From: Hirundichthys speculiger
Lineage: Eukaryota > Chordata > Actinopteri > Beloniformes > Exocoetidae
DNA length: 64,000 nucleotides
Direction of reading: 5' to 3'
Assembly: GCA_018398805.1 (NCBI GenBank)
Contig: JAGFBZ010000738.1
Location: 124,001-188,000 of the forward strand
The notes beneath the pieces are model-generated. The model did not search any database. It worked only from the letters and a program-made list of their open reading frames with translations, and was not told the DNA's origin. The first letter of the stretch is position 1. The number at the start of each line of letters is the position of its first letter. Below are positions 1 through 11,616 of this stretch, piece after piece. A program made the translations under genes and the position numbers.

Positions 1-330
1 ATCACACTCCTTCACGTACCACTGTCATTGCCAAGGTAAGGATTAAAGTCAGCCAGCAGAATAAAGGAGTCCCTATTAAGGGTACCTTTCAGGACCCCCA
101 CCAAGGACTCCAAGAAGGTTGGGTACTCTGAACTGTCATTCGGGACATAATGACAGTCAGAGCCTGTTCCCTGACCCGAACGCGCAAGGAAACTACGCTC
201 TTGTCTACTGGGGGAAACTCCAATGTACAGGCTCCAAGCTGGGGGGGGGGGGGGGGGGCTAAAAGTAAGCCCACTCCAGCCGTCGCCCCTCACCTTGGTT
301 GAATAACATCTAGCCTCTCTCGAGGATCGG
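1..330 (-). pseudogene. LINE endonuclease fragment (Rex1-like)
   Basis: Read on the minus strand this is part of the apurinic endonuclease domain of a non-LTR retrotransposon, the enzyme that nicks target DNA before reverse transcription. Visible pieces include a GDGWSGL block, an SSEYPTFLESLVGVL block and LADFNPYLGNDSGT, which matches the conserved GDFN...GND motif of the family with the first glycine changed to alanine. A run of 18 G at 241-258 (C on the coding strand) shifts the frame in the middle. The piece is cut off by the window edge at its downstream end and no reverse transcriptase follows. The same LINE type is represented by a reverse transcriptase piece at 34915-35215. The clade name is from memory of fish LINEs. 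Confidence 0.8.
241..258. repeat. poly-G tract (18 bp)
   Basis: Homopolymer inside the LINE endonuclease relic. It breaks the reading frame and its length is likely variable or a sequencing weak point. Confidence 0.95.
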
Positions 331-1379
331 TTCCAGAGCCCAAGCTGTGCGTTGAGGTTATCAAAAGCAAATGCTATGTAAAAAACAAAAACAAAACGTG
401 GAGCCAGTAGTGCCTCAACATGTGACCCTGTACACTGTGGATACACTCACTTAGCCTAAAGGTTGCAATTGAGAAATGCACATGTGACGCACATGTAATG
501 CCATCAATGTGATGTCAGTCTAACATCAAATTAAGCCACATCTCTACAAAGAACAAGATAGCTTGTTCATTGTAATAATTAGTACAATAAATAATAATCA
601 TTAAGTTTAATTGTAATTGTGTCATGATTCAGTTAGTTACACACATTTGAAAAAAAAACAGCAGAGACAAATTAGTATGTAGAATGTACTCTATTACCCA
701 GAATGACCATGATTCCAACCCGTCGTAGTTTGTAAATCCCAAACGGATCACCTGCTACACTCTTTGGTCTACCGTACTGGAAAAAGTTTCTGTATTCCTT
801 GTTATTGTTAATATTTCAGTTTTATTATATTTTAATTTAAGAGTGATTTACATGAATAAGCTATTGACTGCTTGTGCTTATTATTAGCAAATATAGTGAT
901 TTTACATCTGTTAGAAAAAGGACAGAAAGACAGAATAATCCTTTCAGGTGACCATCAGAGTGATGACGTCTCGGTGTACTGTATCAGGGTATGCATGTGT
1001 GTCTATTCATGTGGGACCGGCTGTACCTGCTGCTTGTGTGTGTATTGTATAGTTCCAACCATTTAGACTCTAAGTGGGTTGTATTTGGCGCTGCTACCTT
1101 CCTCCTTTGACTGGCCGTGCGCATGCGTGTTATTTTTATTTTTTTCATGCAGACCATATGTGAAAGGACTCCAGGCTTTTTGCTGTATTTTGCCAACGCG
1201 TCACATGTGTAAATGAGTCTGTGGGGAGTGTGTATGTATGCCAGTGTGTACCTGTCTTTGTTGCACTGTAAGTAGATGCACTCTTCACTGGCGTTCACCC
1301 TCTGCATGTGCCTGTGTGTGTGTTTATGTGTGTGTGTTGTCCTGTATGGTTGTCTTTGTTGTGCGCCTCTAATCCCCAG
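331..1379. other. no recognisable feature; partly GT-rich
   Basis: I see no gene or transposon here. The part from about 980 to 1340 is rich in TGTG tracts, which keeps short frames open on both strands. Confidence 0.5.
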
Positions 1380-1511
1380 GTCCCAGGGGCTCCAGAGGAA
1401 CAGCTGAAGCAAGGACAGCGGCGGCTTGTCAGCCTGGGGCTCCCGCTGCTCCTCTCTCTTTCACTGCTCCCCATATGGTCCTGCAGCGCAGGGTCTCTGG
1501 GGGCCTGTTAG
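1380..1511 (+). other. possible terminal exon (weak)
   Basis: A pyrimidine-rich stretch ending in an AG at 1378-1379 precedes an open frame that reads VPGAPEEQLKQGQRR, then a hydrophobic run rich in leucine (about LVSLGLPLLLSLSLLPIW), then a TAG stop at 1509-1511. A hydrophilic segment followed by a hydrophobic tail near a stop resembles a GPI-attachment signal or a short membrane tail. The last eight residues are not hydrophobic, which argues against a standard GPI signal. No partner exon is recognised and no codon bias can be judged on 44 codons. It may be chance. Confidence 0.15.
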
Positions 1512-2996
1512 CACCACACCACCCAGGCCTGCGCCCTGCCACTAGGCCCTTCTCGCCTCCTTTCTCACCCCAACTGTCTGCCTTTCGTCCCCTCTACCCC
1601 GTGTCCCTTTGTGATACCTCTCCTTCTTCTTTTGATTGTCTGGATCATGTTTCAGCATAAACCTTTTTTTTTTCCAACTCATTTTAATCTCGTGTTAAGC
1701 ATCTCCTCTCATTTTTCTCTTTTTCTACCATTAAAATGATCTTTCTTTTCTTCCCTGCCCTCATCTGTCTCTTATTTCTCAAGGCCATGCCCTTTTGTGT
1801 GATGCAGTGAAGTTAATATAGGGATTTATGGCTCCCATTAGATACATGAATTATCTTTTTTTTTTTCTTTTCTGCAGGAAACGTTTTGGAGAAACCGTGA
1901 ACTTTCAGTCAACACCATCACAAAGTTCAGTCCAAGTATATTAAGCTAATACGACACGGGCTGCTTTGTAACCCCACAGAAATTGTGGCTCTCTACAATT
2001 GTAGCTCCTCCTTAAAGAGTGATTTAAACCCTCTGAAGACTTAACTGCAGTAAAGTATATCAGTTTATCTTCACCAGTAGAGCCCAGGGCATGTCTAAGT
2101 CAGCTGTCACTACCTCTCTGGGATTATTAGTGATTTATAAATGAACAGGGACTGCTGTTTCACACTAGTAATCAGAAAAACACCATCTTTAGGATTTGAC
2201 TGTTTGGTTACACATCTCAGGGCTGGTTTTTATTGGTTCTTTCAAAAAAAGATCACTTTTCATCTTTTTTAAATTATCAGTAATATTTATTTTAATAATA
2301 TTTATTTTAGAAAAAATGTAAAAATCTATTTTAAACTATCTAGTCTTTGCATTTCTGTAATTTACTGTTTCAGATTTGCAAGAAAACAGCCAGTTTAAAT
2401 AAAATTTCTACATTAAATATTATTTTTGGCTCAGGTTTAGATAATCCACATATTGAATATTGGCGCCCTCTGTTGATGGCAGCCTGAGAGTTTCTAACCA
2501 GATAACTCATCATCTGGTTAGAAAACTGTAAATGTTCATGTTTACAAGTCCACAGCTGCAACACACGCCCAAGTCCTGACTGAATGCATCGAATTGTTGC
2601 TATTGTTTCAATTTAAACTCAAAGAGAAGGTGCAGTAACACTTTTTTTTAAACTTAAGCATTTTTTTTTTCACTTATATAATTTCCCCAAAAAACTGGAA
2701 ATTAAATAATATTGATTTTAAAAAAGCCATTTAAAATTCTCAATTATCTCCTAAATCTACAATGAACAAGTGTGGGGATTTTATATTGCTGCATGGCACG
2801 TGTAAATTCCCCTCTCATGGACTGATGAGATTTTGCAAGCAACCAATAACAAGTATGAAATTGCTTCTTATGATCGTTCTTTCCCCATTCTATCACAAAA
2901 TTAGTATTTGGTTAATTTACCAGTTAGGATCAGGTATATGCAATTCTACAAGTGTATTCAACAATTGATGATAACAGTATCTTAATTATGAGAGTC
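1512..2996. other. no gene seen; small hairpin inside
   Basis: AT-rich sequence without recognisable elements. A perfect 13-bp stem (2491-2503 with 2512-2524) encloses an 8-nt loop. Confidence 0.5.
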
Positions 2997-4070
2997 CAGA
3001 AGACTTGGGATTTGCAATTTTAATAAATCCATATTTTATTCCCAACAGAACATAAAAAAAAAAAGAAAAACATATCAGATGTTGAAACTGAGACATTTTG
3101 CCATTTCGTGGAAAATATTAGCTCATTTTGTCTTTGGTGCCAGCAACACATCTCAGAAAAGTTGGAACAGGGCGACAAAAGGATGAAAACGTAATTGTCA
3201 TGAATAAAAAAACAAACGGAGGAGCATTTGACAACTAATTAGGTTAATTGGCAATTCATAAGTAACATGACTGGGTAAAAATGGACCAATCCAGAGAGGC
3301 AGAGCCACTCAGCTGCAAAGATGGGCAGAGGTCCACCAATTTGTGACAAACTGCATCTAAAAACTGTGGAACAATTTCAGAAAAATGCTCCTCAGCGTAA
3401 AATGGTAAAGACTGAAGATCCAGCCACTGACCATACATGATGTCATCAAAGGATTCAGCCAATCAGGAAGTGTCTGTGTTCAAAGGTTGAAGGTCAAAAC
3501 TGAATACACATGATTTTCAGGCCCTCAGGCAGCACTGCATTAAAAACAGTCATGATTCTCTACTGGACATCAGTAAATGGACTTAGGAAAACTTTTAGAA
3601 ATAACTGTTTGCTGTGCAATCCACAAATGCAAGCTGCATTATGTAAAGAAGAAGCCACATGTGTACATGATCCAGAAATGCAACTGTCTTCTCTGGGCCA
3701 AAGCCCATCTAAAACTGTCTAAAGCAAATAAAAAAAACTATTAATAAAAAGAAGAGAGACCATCAGGCTCAGGACTGTTGAGCAGCTAGAATCCTGCATC
3801 ACACAAAAATAGGACAATATTCCTCTTCAAAAACTCCAGTAACTGGTCTGCTCACTTCCCAGATGTTTATACTGTTGTTAAAACAGAGGGGATGCTACAC
3901 AACGGTTACCATTTGAGATACATTGCTGCCATCAAAGTAAAAATTAGCTAATATTTTCGATGCTGATATGGGTGTGTGAAATATGGGTCGATGAGATTTG
4001 CGAATCATTGTATTGTTTTATTATTTACTCTTTACACAACGTCCCAACTTTTTTTGGAATCAGGGTTGTA
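2997..4070 (+). mobile_element. Tc1/mariner remnant with internal deletions
   Basis: This is a decayed DNA transposon whose transposase would run on the plus strand. The tail ends in CGTCCCAAC...GGAATCAGGGTTGTA, the terminal sequence of a widespread fish Tc1-like family, and the head carries the matching ACTTGGG...TTTATTC motif. Inside are relics of the helix-turn-helix half near 3300-3560 and the terminal exon-like part near 3770-3900 (GTTGAGCAGCTAGAATCC). The catalytic middle is missing, so the element is about 1.07 kb where a complete one would be near 1.5-1.6 kb. No frame is intact. Other pieces of the same family lie at 20605-20801 and 22865-23400. Confidence 0.8.
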
Positions 4071-4233
4071 CATGCTTTCACTCCTCTTTTTCTATCTTAC
4101 TATAGTGCAGATATTCAGCATTTTGAGCTATTTGACAAGAGGTAAGCTTATAAAAATACCAACACTTTATAATAGGGCACCTTTATGAAGTGTTTAGGAG
4201 CTATTGTTAATGCATGTACTACAGTCTGATGAA

Positions 4234-4234
<1 letters not shown>

Positions 4235-4267
<33 letters not shown>

Positions 4268-4288
4268 ACACACACACACACACACACA
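4235..4288. repeat. (CA)n microsatellite
   Basis: About 27 CA units with one CCA interruption near 4266. Confidence 0.97.
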
Positions 4289-4427
4289 TTTTTATCACAT
4301 CTTTCACACTTGGCAACAGTGTAACCAGCTGACTATTGCTCTTCTGTATGATTGTGTATTGGTGTGCAATAAGATAGAAGAGGTCTATGTAACATGTTTG
4401 AGTGTGTTTGTATATGTGTTAGTGAAT

Positions 4428-4430
<3 letters not shown>

Positions 4431-4463
<33 letters not shown>
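4431..4463. repeat. (AG)n microsatellite
   Basis: About 16 uninterrupted AG units. Confidence 0.97.
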
Positions 4464-4467
<4 letters not shown>

Positions 4468-4837
4468 ATTGCTACTTCACAGCAGCAGATTTTGCTATTT
4501 TTGATGGAGAAAAAACAGTCAGTTGCTAAATATATTCAGGCATTTGTTTTACTCTTGTAGTAGCCTGGACAACCATCCTAATTATTTTCCTGTTCAGTAC
4601 AAAGATTTAGGCTGGTTCCTCGAGATTTGATTTTTCTTTCCAGGAAGCAGTAACGACAGACACAGAAGAAACTGTCTGCAGATACCATTGGACAGGTATG
4701 CAACCAACCTGAGAAAGGAAGCGACAACCAGACAAACCAACAAAAGGCATCCAACAATGACATGAAGTAAAGTAGGCGCGCAGGTAAAAATCTTGGTTTT
4801 GCAGTTAAAACTTCATCACATAAAGCCCCATTGCAAT

Positions 4838-5300
4838 TGACCTTTCGGTAAGCACCGCCCCCTCCCTAGTTACTGTTGCTAGGTCGGACATTCTCGCTGC
4901 TCCTCCATTAAGAACAATGTTATTTTGCCATTTTTCCGATGCCTATCAACCGTATTTACATTACACTAGAATAACGCCGTGGTGAAATATTGCTACTGGG
5001 GACCTGCAACAGTGACTCGAGGTGTCCAGAACGTTTGGAGGGACATTTTTATTCTCTTTAACAAGATAAAACAAACAGTGGAAATCTGCAGGCTTTGGTT
5101 TTGTTATGTGTCCGTCCACACAAGCAACTGAACGTGGGGAAAGTTATAAAATATGCCAGCATTTACTCCAAGGTAAGTTAGCTTTGTTTATTAGATGGTT
5201 GATTTAACCACCGTTTAGTAAAAGTAATATGATTTAGCAGCAGGGAGGGTGATGAGTGAAGACATCTCGCCGTTAGCATTCCGGCTAACTCGCTAGCCAC
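4838..5300 (+). mobile_element. DNA transposon head, P-element-like (copy 1)
   Basis: It starts with TGACCTTTCGGTAAGCACCG, the same inverted-repeat end as the complete short copy at 25070-25546, and the two align over about 450 bp. Near 5153 is an ATG followed by a few codons (MPAFTPR) and a strong GTAAG donor, so this looks like the promoter and first exon of an autonomous element. The right-hand inverted repeat is not present nearby, so either the element was truncated or it extends undetected towards 5900. Superfamily is uncertain: 8-bp duplications (seen at copy 2) fit P or hAT elements. Confidence 0.7.
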
Positions 5301-5916
5301 CTATAAGGCTGCCTCGTTGTCTACAAATATATATGGCCCTGGATATTTATTTTGTTAGGTATAATGTGAGGCTAGTGATGTTAACGTCACTTTATTAATT
5401 ATATTAATACAATGCTGCGACTGTCTGATGTTAACATAGCTCTGGTGTGGGACAGACCTATGGACCTAATGGTAAGGCAGTGCTAATGCTAATGGAGTTA
5501 GCATTCCGGAATGCTAAACTGAGGAGTAACATTTCCACTTCATTAGAAAAACCGTTGTGATGCCACCGGCTCTATGTGCTACTTCTTTATTAGTCTAACG
5601 CTGGGTATGTATTGTGGTGACGCTGTGCTAAGTGCTGAATTAAGTCTGTTGTCCTAAACATTTTGTTCTTGTCCTCAATAGCTTTTGCTTTTCTTCACAT
5701 TCTGTACAAATTCCTACCTTTGAGTATTCTCTACTAATGTAGAAAGGTGTTGAAAAAGTTCTACACCTGAGGCAGGTTTACCAAAAAGATAAGAAGAAGA
5801 TAAGAAAGAAAGATAAAATAAGAAAAAAATCGTCATCACCATGCTTTTGACAATGTCTTCCAGGAACTGGTTGGAACAAAAACCATGCAATTATAACATG
5901 TCAACCTGATTTAAAC
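5301..5916. other. possible continuation of the P-like element; nothing else seen
   Basis: No coding potential or second inverted repeat was found. It may be intron sequence of the element that starts at 4838. Confidence 0.3.
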
Positions 5917-6071
5917 CTGTTTCTCAACGGGGGTTGTACCGCCCCCCCAGGGGGCGTTCTGAACCGTTAGGGGGGCGCTGGAAACGTCAGGGCTGAGAGG
6001 GGGGTGCTCAGGCACAAATGCTATTTTAAACTTCCATGGTTTCTCAAAGGGTTAAGAGCATCGTGGTGGAT

Positions 6072-6102
<31 letters not shown>

Positions 6103-6137
6103 CGTTTGTTTGTTCAAAAAAAGGTTGAGAACCGCTG
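5917..6137. mobile_element. hAT-like MITE with a 30-bp G run
   Basis: The ends TTCTCAAC at the left and GGTTGAGAACCGCTG at the right are inverted and match the CAG(T)GGTTCTCAA ends of Charlie-type hAT MITEs seen elsewhere in this window. The flanks (ATTTAAAC and CTTTAGAG) agree at only 5 of 8 bases, so a decayed duplication is possible but not shown. A homopolymer of 30 G occupies 6073-6102. Confidence 0.65.
6073..6102. repeat. poly-G tract (30 bp)
   Basis: Long G homopolymer inside the MITE. Confidence 0.95.
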
Positions 6138-7185
6138 CTTTAGAGCAATGACATAAGTTCAGATAAAAAGCTGAAGTTAAGCTACCATTGATTGTGCTAC
6201 CATCCAAATTTGGTGAGTCACTTTTTTTTTTTTGCAGTGACCACTGCTGATGATGTGAGCAAAAATGCTTTGCTCTTTTTTTCTGCTTTGAAACTCGATC
6301 TCTTCGGGTGCCTGTGTTGTGTCTCCAACTGCAATTTCCTTTGCTACACTTGTGCTGTCATCAGCAACCTCTCTTGAATTTTTTTTCTCTCATCGTGATT
6401 GTGCTTCCGTCCCCCCCATCCCCCTTCTCCATGGGATCCCCACCACCCTCCACCTCTGTGTGGAGGGCTCCAGTGAAGCCTGCAGCTGGCTGAGGCCTCC
6501 TCTGGGCTCCAGACACCGCGGGGGGGTGGAGCTCTGGATCCAGCTTAAAGAAAAGCTGGCAGATCAAGGACAAAAAAATACAGGAGTAAAAAAGAAAAAA
6601 AAAAGTTATGTATGTCCTTCCTGTGAACAACCCTCACCACCCATCCATACCTCTATATTTCTATGTATTTGACGGTGGGTGCAGCATTTTTATGATTTAG
6701 CAGCATGTTTGGAAAGGTTCATTTTCTGACTTAGCATCTAGAAAGCAGTTTCAAGTTTTAGCTTCCAACTTCAAAGGTAAATTGAACACACCATCACTCA
6801 AATTATTGCCATATATTTTTCTGTATTTAATTCAAAAATTTATAAAATTTAATTAAATGTACACAAAGACAAAAAGTGACACTTTAACACAAAGTAGAAG
6901 TAGAATACATAGTAGTCAAACAGAGTTAACTCGCTGTCTTCTAAAGTAAACCAGTGCACCTATAAGAAGGCAGTGATGATTTTGCTGGTCAGTGTCAGAT
7001 CTGGTGTTTCTCAAAAATCAAAGCATAGGTGGAGAAATCCACGAGCAGTTTCACGAGCGCACAGAGAAAGCTTGAGCACAAGAAGAAGTGCTCACACTAT
7101 TTGGCAGGGCATCTGAATGAATCTGACTGCACAGATTCACTTTTATTGTTTTATTGCTTTATTTTTGAACTTTCTCATGAGGATG
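6138..7185. other. no convincing gene
   Basis: The part from 6230 to 6560 is pyrimidine-rich and then GC-rich with overlapping short open frames on both strands. None looks like a known protein and I treat them as chance. Confidence 0.4.
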
Positions 7186-7507
7186 CACTGCAAAAAAAGG
7201 GGGTCTTCAAACAAGAAAAAAACACTACAACTAAGGAAAAAGGTTCTCAAAACAAGTATAATTTGTTACTGAATCTTAAAACAAGATTTATTTTTGATGA
7301 GGAGAGGAGACGAGGAGGAGGAAAAACGTGTTTATTGTCTCATTTTAGGATTCCCTGCCTGTTTGAGACAAAAAAGCAAAGTTTACTTGATATAAGATTA
7401 TACTGAGACTTAAAATAAGAAAGTAATTATTAAAACAAGAAAAAATATCTAACGCTTCTAAATGTAAGTTGTTTTTTTTCTTGGTAAGAACCAAATAATA
7501 TGCAGTG
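7186..7507. mobile_element. CACTG-ended MITE
   Basis: Begins CACTGCAAAAAAAGG and ends ATATGCAGTG, a 7-bp inverted end of the CACTG type. The interior has repeated ACAAG and AAAATAAGAAAG motifs typical of a common fish MITE. A 2-bp TG on both sides would fit a CACTA-type duplication. Noncoding. Confidence 0.6.
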
Positions 7508-7590
7508 TGTTTTACTGTGTTCAACACTTGACATACAAATGTGACGTGTATATATATAAAATGGTGTTTAAAATATTAAGGAAACCTTTT

Positions 7591-7735
7591 TTGGGATGGC
7601 TGTGGCTCAGGAGGCAAAGCTGTTTTCTGTCAGCGTTTTGATTCTGGGCCTCCCTGTCATTTTGTAGTCCTTGGACAAGATGCTGAACCCTACTTTGCCA
7701 CTGATGCATTCACTGGTGTAGGACTCTGTATTCAT
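7591..7735 (+). mobile_element. tRNA-derived SINE fragment
   Basis: The head GGCTGTGGCTCAGGAGGCAA is an RNA polymerase III A-box-like start, followed by a degenerate B-box (GTTTTGATTCTGGG) and a body with TCCTTGGACAAGATGCTGAA, a pattern well known from fish tRNA-derived SINEs. The tail is lost. Confidence 0.7.
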
Positions 7736-10700
7736 TTATTAACTTTATTTTATTTATTTTTTACTAGGGAGAATGAAACTCTTGAGATTTTCAATAGCTT
7801 TTTTTTGAGAGCGCCCTGGCCAAGACAGGCATCATTCATTACACACCACACATAATAACGATATATACATAAAATGTTTACATACATAAACAAAACTATC
7901 AGAGAGCCAATATTAAGGTCTAAAGCTATTACTTGCTTCAGACCTTAATTCTTCAAGGCTAACTATGATCATTCATAGCATCTGCTGCCAGATGCTGATG
8001 CATGTAGAATATGCAAAATATGTTTACATTTGTGTTGTAAAACCAAATCCTTGAGGTTCAAATGAGTTTAGAGTCAGTTCCAAGTGTAGGGAGTATTATA
8101 TTTAAATGAGTTCAGACTTCAAGTATAGTTAAAAGAATCAAATCTTGGGAGTGAAGATGGTAACTTTGAGAGCCTTTTTTAAGTTCTTCCTTTTCACATT
8201 TCTGACAACTCCTGAAAATTTCATCAAAATCCATCCATAACTTTTTGAGTTATCTTGAACACAGACAAACAAACAAACAAACACATTTCCTAACAAATTA
8301 GGAAAACTACTTAACGCACAGGTAAGTTATCATAACTATGACATAACTGTAACACAAATTATGTACAAAACTCAAGTGAATTTCAATAGTTATCAAATAC
8401 ATCGAAGAACAGATATGGAAAAAAGGCAATTAATTGAATCCGTTACTGTTACTTGTTCTAAGTAACAACAACCGTGGAAGTGTTATGGAGTTAATGTAAG
8501 CATATCATTTAAGTTGAAGAAGTTCTTAATACATAACTTAGCAATAACCACTGTTGGGGAAAAAAAAAAAAAGTTGTGTTTGTGAGTAAAGCTGTGCGCT
8601 ACATATGTGTACGTGTCTTAATGTCATAAGTACTGCATCAACTATCCAGCCTTCACCTCTTCTGTTTATTTGCTGAACAGTCATGCGTTCATGTCTTGCA
8701 CCAGCAGATTAATAATGCCATTATCCTCTCCGCCTTTTACTCTCTACATTCTATTCATTTGCTTTTCTCACTTTCTGCCTTTGTGATTGCACTCTCTCCT
8801 GCTTCTCTCTCTTTCTCCGTGTTGCATTTGCAAGGTGTGATATTGCTTTAATTGTGCAGTAACATGTGGAGAGATCAGACATATCTCGGGGGATTAAAAA
8901 GAAAGCTTGGAGTTTGTGCGACTGGCAGCTTGTGTTGGAGCAAGGGGTCTGCTGGGAATGAATGTAGTTAGTGTGACCCCTGACCCCGCGAGCTGTTGAC
9001 GTGGAAGCTAGCCAAGAGGGGTCCAACAGAACGCTTTTGTTAATCTCATTCAGGGCTCCCTGTGAACTGTGGGCAGGAGGAAAGCTGGCAGCTCAGACTT
9101 GTGGAATGCAGAGCTCTTTATTCCCATGCTTTGGAAACAGAGGTGGGCCTTGGAACTAGCGAGGCTCCTTTAGCAGGACCTCCTCCACTCAGTTCAATCG
9201 ACACTGACAGTTTCCTGGTTTAGGCTTGCCAACTGGCAAGAGGGGTGGGAGGGTAGGGGGGTGGACAAATGCGCCCCACCAAGGCCGCAAAGGCCACGGG
9301 CAGCAGGACAGAACTCCTAAAAGGGAGCTATAGTAGTGCGCAACTGTTTCCCGATCATAATCTTAACTTTTACTGTAGCGACACTCAGAGCCTTTCTGCC
9401 TTAGTATAAGTGTCCAAATACAACAAAGGGATCTTACCTGCATTCACAGGTATCCCCTTCTCAGTCCAGTACGCTGCAGTCACAATGTGAGCTGTACAGG
9501 CAATGTTTGACAGTTTAATTAAAGTGTACATTTGCACTGATAACTCTGAATTGTTAATTTATTTAAAATGATCTTTATTTTTCTTTATATTTTGTTTCTA
9601 GATTTTCATGACATGATCATAAGATGAATACCTACCATCACATTAGTTTTTCTATAATTGAAGTTTTGAAGTACAGTAAATTATATTAGTAATTTCTCCA
9701 CATGTTTTGGTGTTATGAAATTTTAAGGAATTTGAATGAAGGACTTCTCACAAAACTTTAGTGACGACTGTGGCAGCTAGAAAACAAATGTCCACTGCTC
9801 CTGCATGCTCTGTTCTAGAAATAAGGACTGGATTCAGCCAGGACCCTGGCTGAATTCCTCTGGGGGCCTCTGGAGGCCTCTCAACCTCACTGGGTGAGGG
9901 GTGCAGCTGTGGATATCAAATGAGGCATCTAGTCAAAACCGATAGTCAGAGGGCATTAACCACTCCACTAGTTAGGCGAGATTAGTCCAGATTAAATAAG
10001 TGTACTCTTTACTGGTGAAGGACCATCGGAAGCTGCTGGAGACATGATGAAAGGTCAGGAATTAACTAGATAAACAGCTAAGCATGCTTGACATTTGAAT
10101 TTCACACACTGACTTTCAAACCTGAATCTTAGGAAAAACCTTACGGCAGAACAAACAAATTGCTGCTCCTTGATTTTTCTGCATTTCAAGAAGAGGCAGC
10201 TGACAGACAGGAAGTAAGGAAATCAGGTTAGGACTCCTCCTGCTCCCACAGCATTACCAGTCAGCTGAGTCTGGTGCTCAGCGGCGGAGGGGGAAATACC
10301 TGGCGCTCCACACAATGGTGCTGCTGGAATTACAGGCCCCCCTGCTGGCAAGAAGCTCAGCAACAGTGAGAGGAGGAAGGGGAGAGAAAAGAGGAAGGGG
10401 GGGACTGGATGGAAAAGAAGTGTACAAAACCTGCCTTAAGGGCTACGCATTAAGTGTGTTTAGGTTTTCTGAAGGTAGTACAAGTGGAATGAAAGCAAGG
10501 AGAACATCAAATTAAGAAAACCTAAATAAATAAGAAGTTGTGAATTTGTGGTTTTTGGATAGCTCAGACTGTGACTTAAAAAAAAAAACAGTTTGAATCA
10601 ACTATCTGGATTTTAAGAACCCTGAGTAAGTTGTGCACTACTGTAATGAAGGTAACACTGCAGAGGTCTTTATTCTCCACAACAGTTCACATTTGTAGCC

Positions 10701-11616
10701 TTGTCTAAAGTTACCTCAAAGCAGCAGAAATGATGCTTTCAGATGTGTTGAGATAACATGGACTACCTTGAAATGTATTGGGCAACTGTGAGGGGCTTGT
10801 CATCTAGGTACCTCCCTCAACTGAGCCAAGAGGTAAAGCAGGAGTGGAGAACTGGCCTCAGGATTCATGGCTGCTCCACCTGGAGGAAACAAATTCATTT
10901 GAAAAAGTTACAGTTTTAAAACCACTAAAAAAGTTTGCAATACCATTTCCATGGTATGTAATATTTATGTCTCATTACAGCCGGTGGAGAGGAACACAAC
11001 CCGTCCCCGTGGTGGCATGAACTAGGAGTATTATTAGCCTTTCATGGAGGTTGAGGGATAGGAATAAGAATATTTTGATTAACAAAAATAATCCAGACGA
11101 AAGGAAGCCAGGAAGGAGCATTTTTGAAGCATGGCTGTCAGAGGAGGCAATATTTATTGCCAAATTTGAGTCAGAAAGTTACAAACTAGGAGACTTCTAG
11201 CGTGGAAGGACAACCAACACTGTTAGTTCTAATATGTTTCATGTCTTCTTCCACAAAGATCTAGTTGTTGGAAGTTGTGGAAGTCTCTACTTGGTTTATT
11301 CCAATGATTCCACCTGCTTATTGGCCTATTTAAAGAGAAAGAGGTACAAGCCTCTCGCATGCCTTCAGGTGTGCCTGGCCCACAGCTTACTGCTGCGCTT
11401 AGAACTTGCAATGCATTGAAGCATCTTACCTTTTGGTGATTTGATTCTCCACGTGCATCCTACTGGTGCATCTTTTCTGACAACAGCAGGGTGATTCTGG
11501 TAAATCAATCTTGATCAATTGCTTTCCATGGCTGTGGTGACTCCTTGTTCCATGCATGCCAGCCTCCCTTCTTTCAAACCTCTCTTTCGCCTGCCTTCGT
11601 CTTTGAGGCGGTCGAT
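7736..11616. other. long stretch without recognised genes
   Basis: A short repeat piece lies at 8195-8288 (entry below). From 8750 to 9260 the sequence is less AT-rich and has no obvious transposon, which makes it a reasonable place to look for conserved noncoding sequence, but I cannot show conservation. The rest holds nothing I recognise. Confidence 0.4.
8195..8288. repeat. interspersed repeat tail with (ACAA)n
   Basis: TCCTGAAAATTTCATCAAAA followed by AACTTTTTGAGTTATCTTG and (ACAA)n is a common dispersed fish sequence. Its superfamily is not clear to me. Confidence 0.5.

Larger units (their letters stand above)
4071..4837. other. no gene; two dinucleotide microsatellites
   Basis: Contains the (CA)n and (GA)n tracts listed separately and otherwise plain sequence. 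Confidence 0.6.

Noticed and set aside
2491..2524. 13-bp perfect hairpin considered as a small RNA precursor
   Set aside because: Stem is too short for a microRNA precursor and nothing supports transcription.
6319..6672. 117-codon frame through the pyrimidine-rich stretch
   Set aside because: Runs through homopolymers, equal-length frames exist on the other strand, and no known domain is visible.
7029..7406. 125-codon frame
   Set aside because: Its second half lies inside a CACTG-ended MITE and is built of A-rich repeats.
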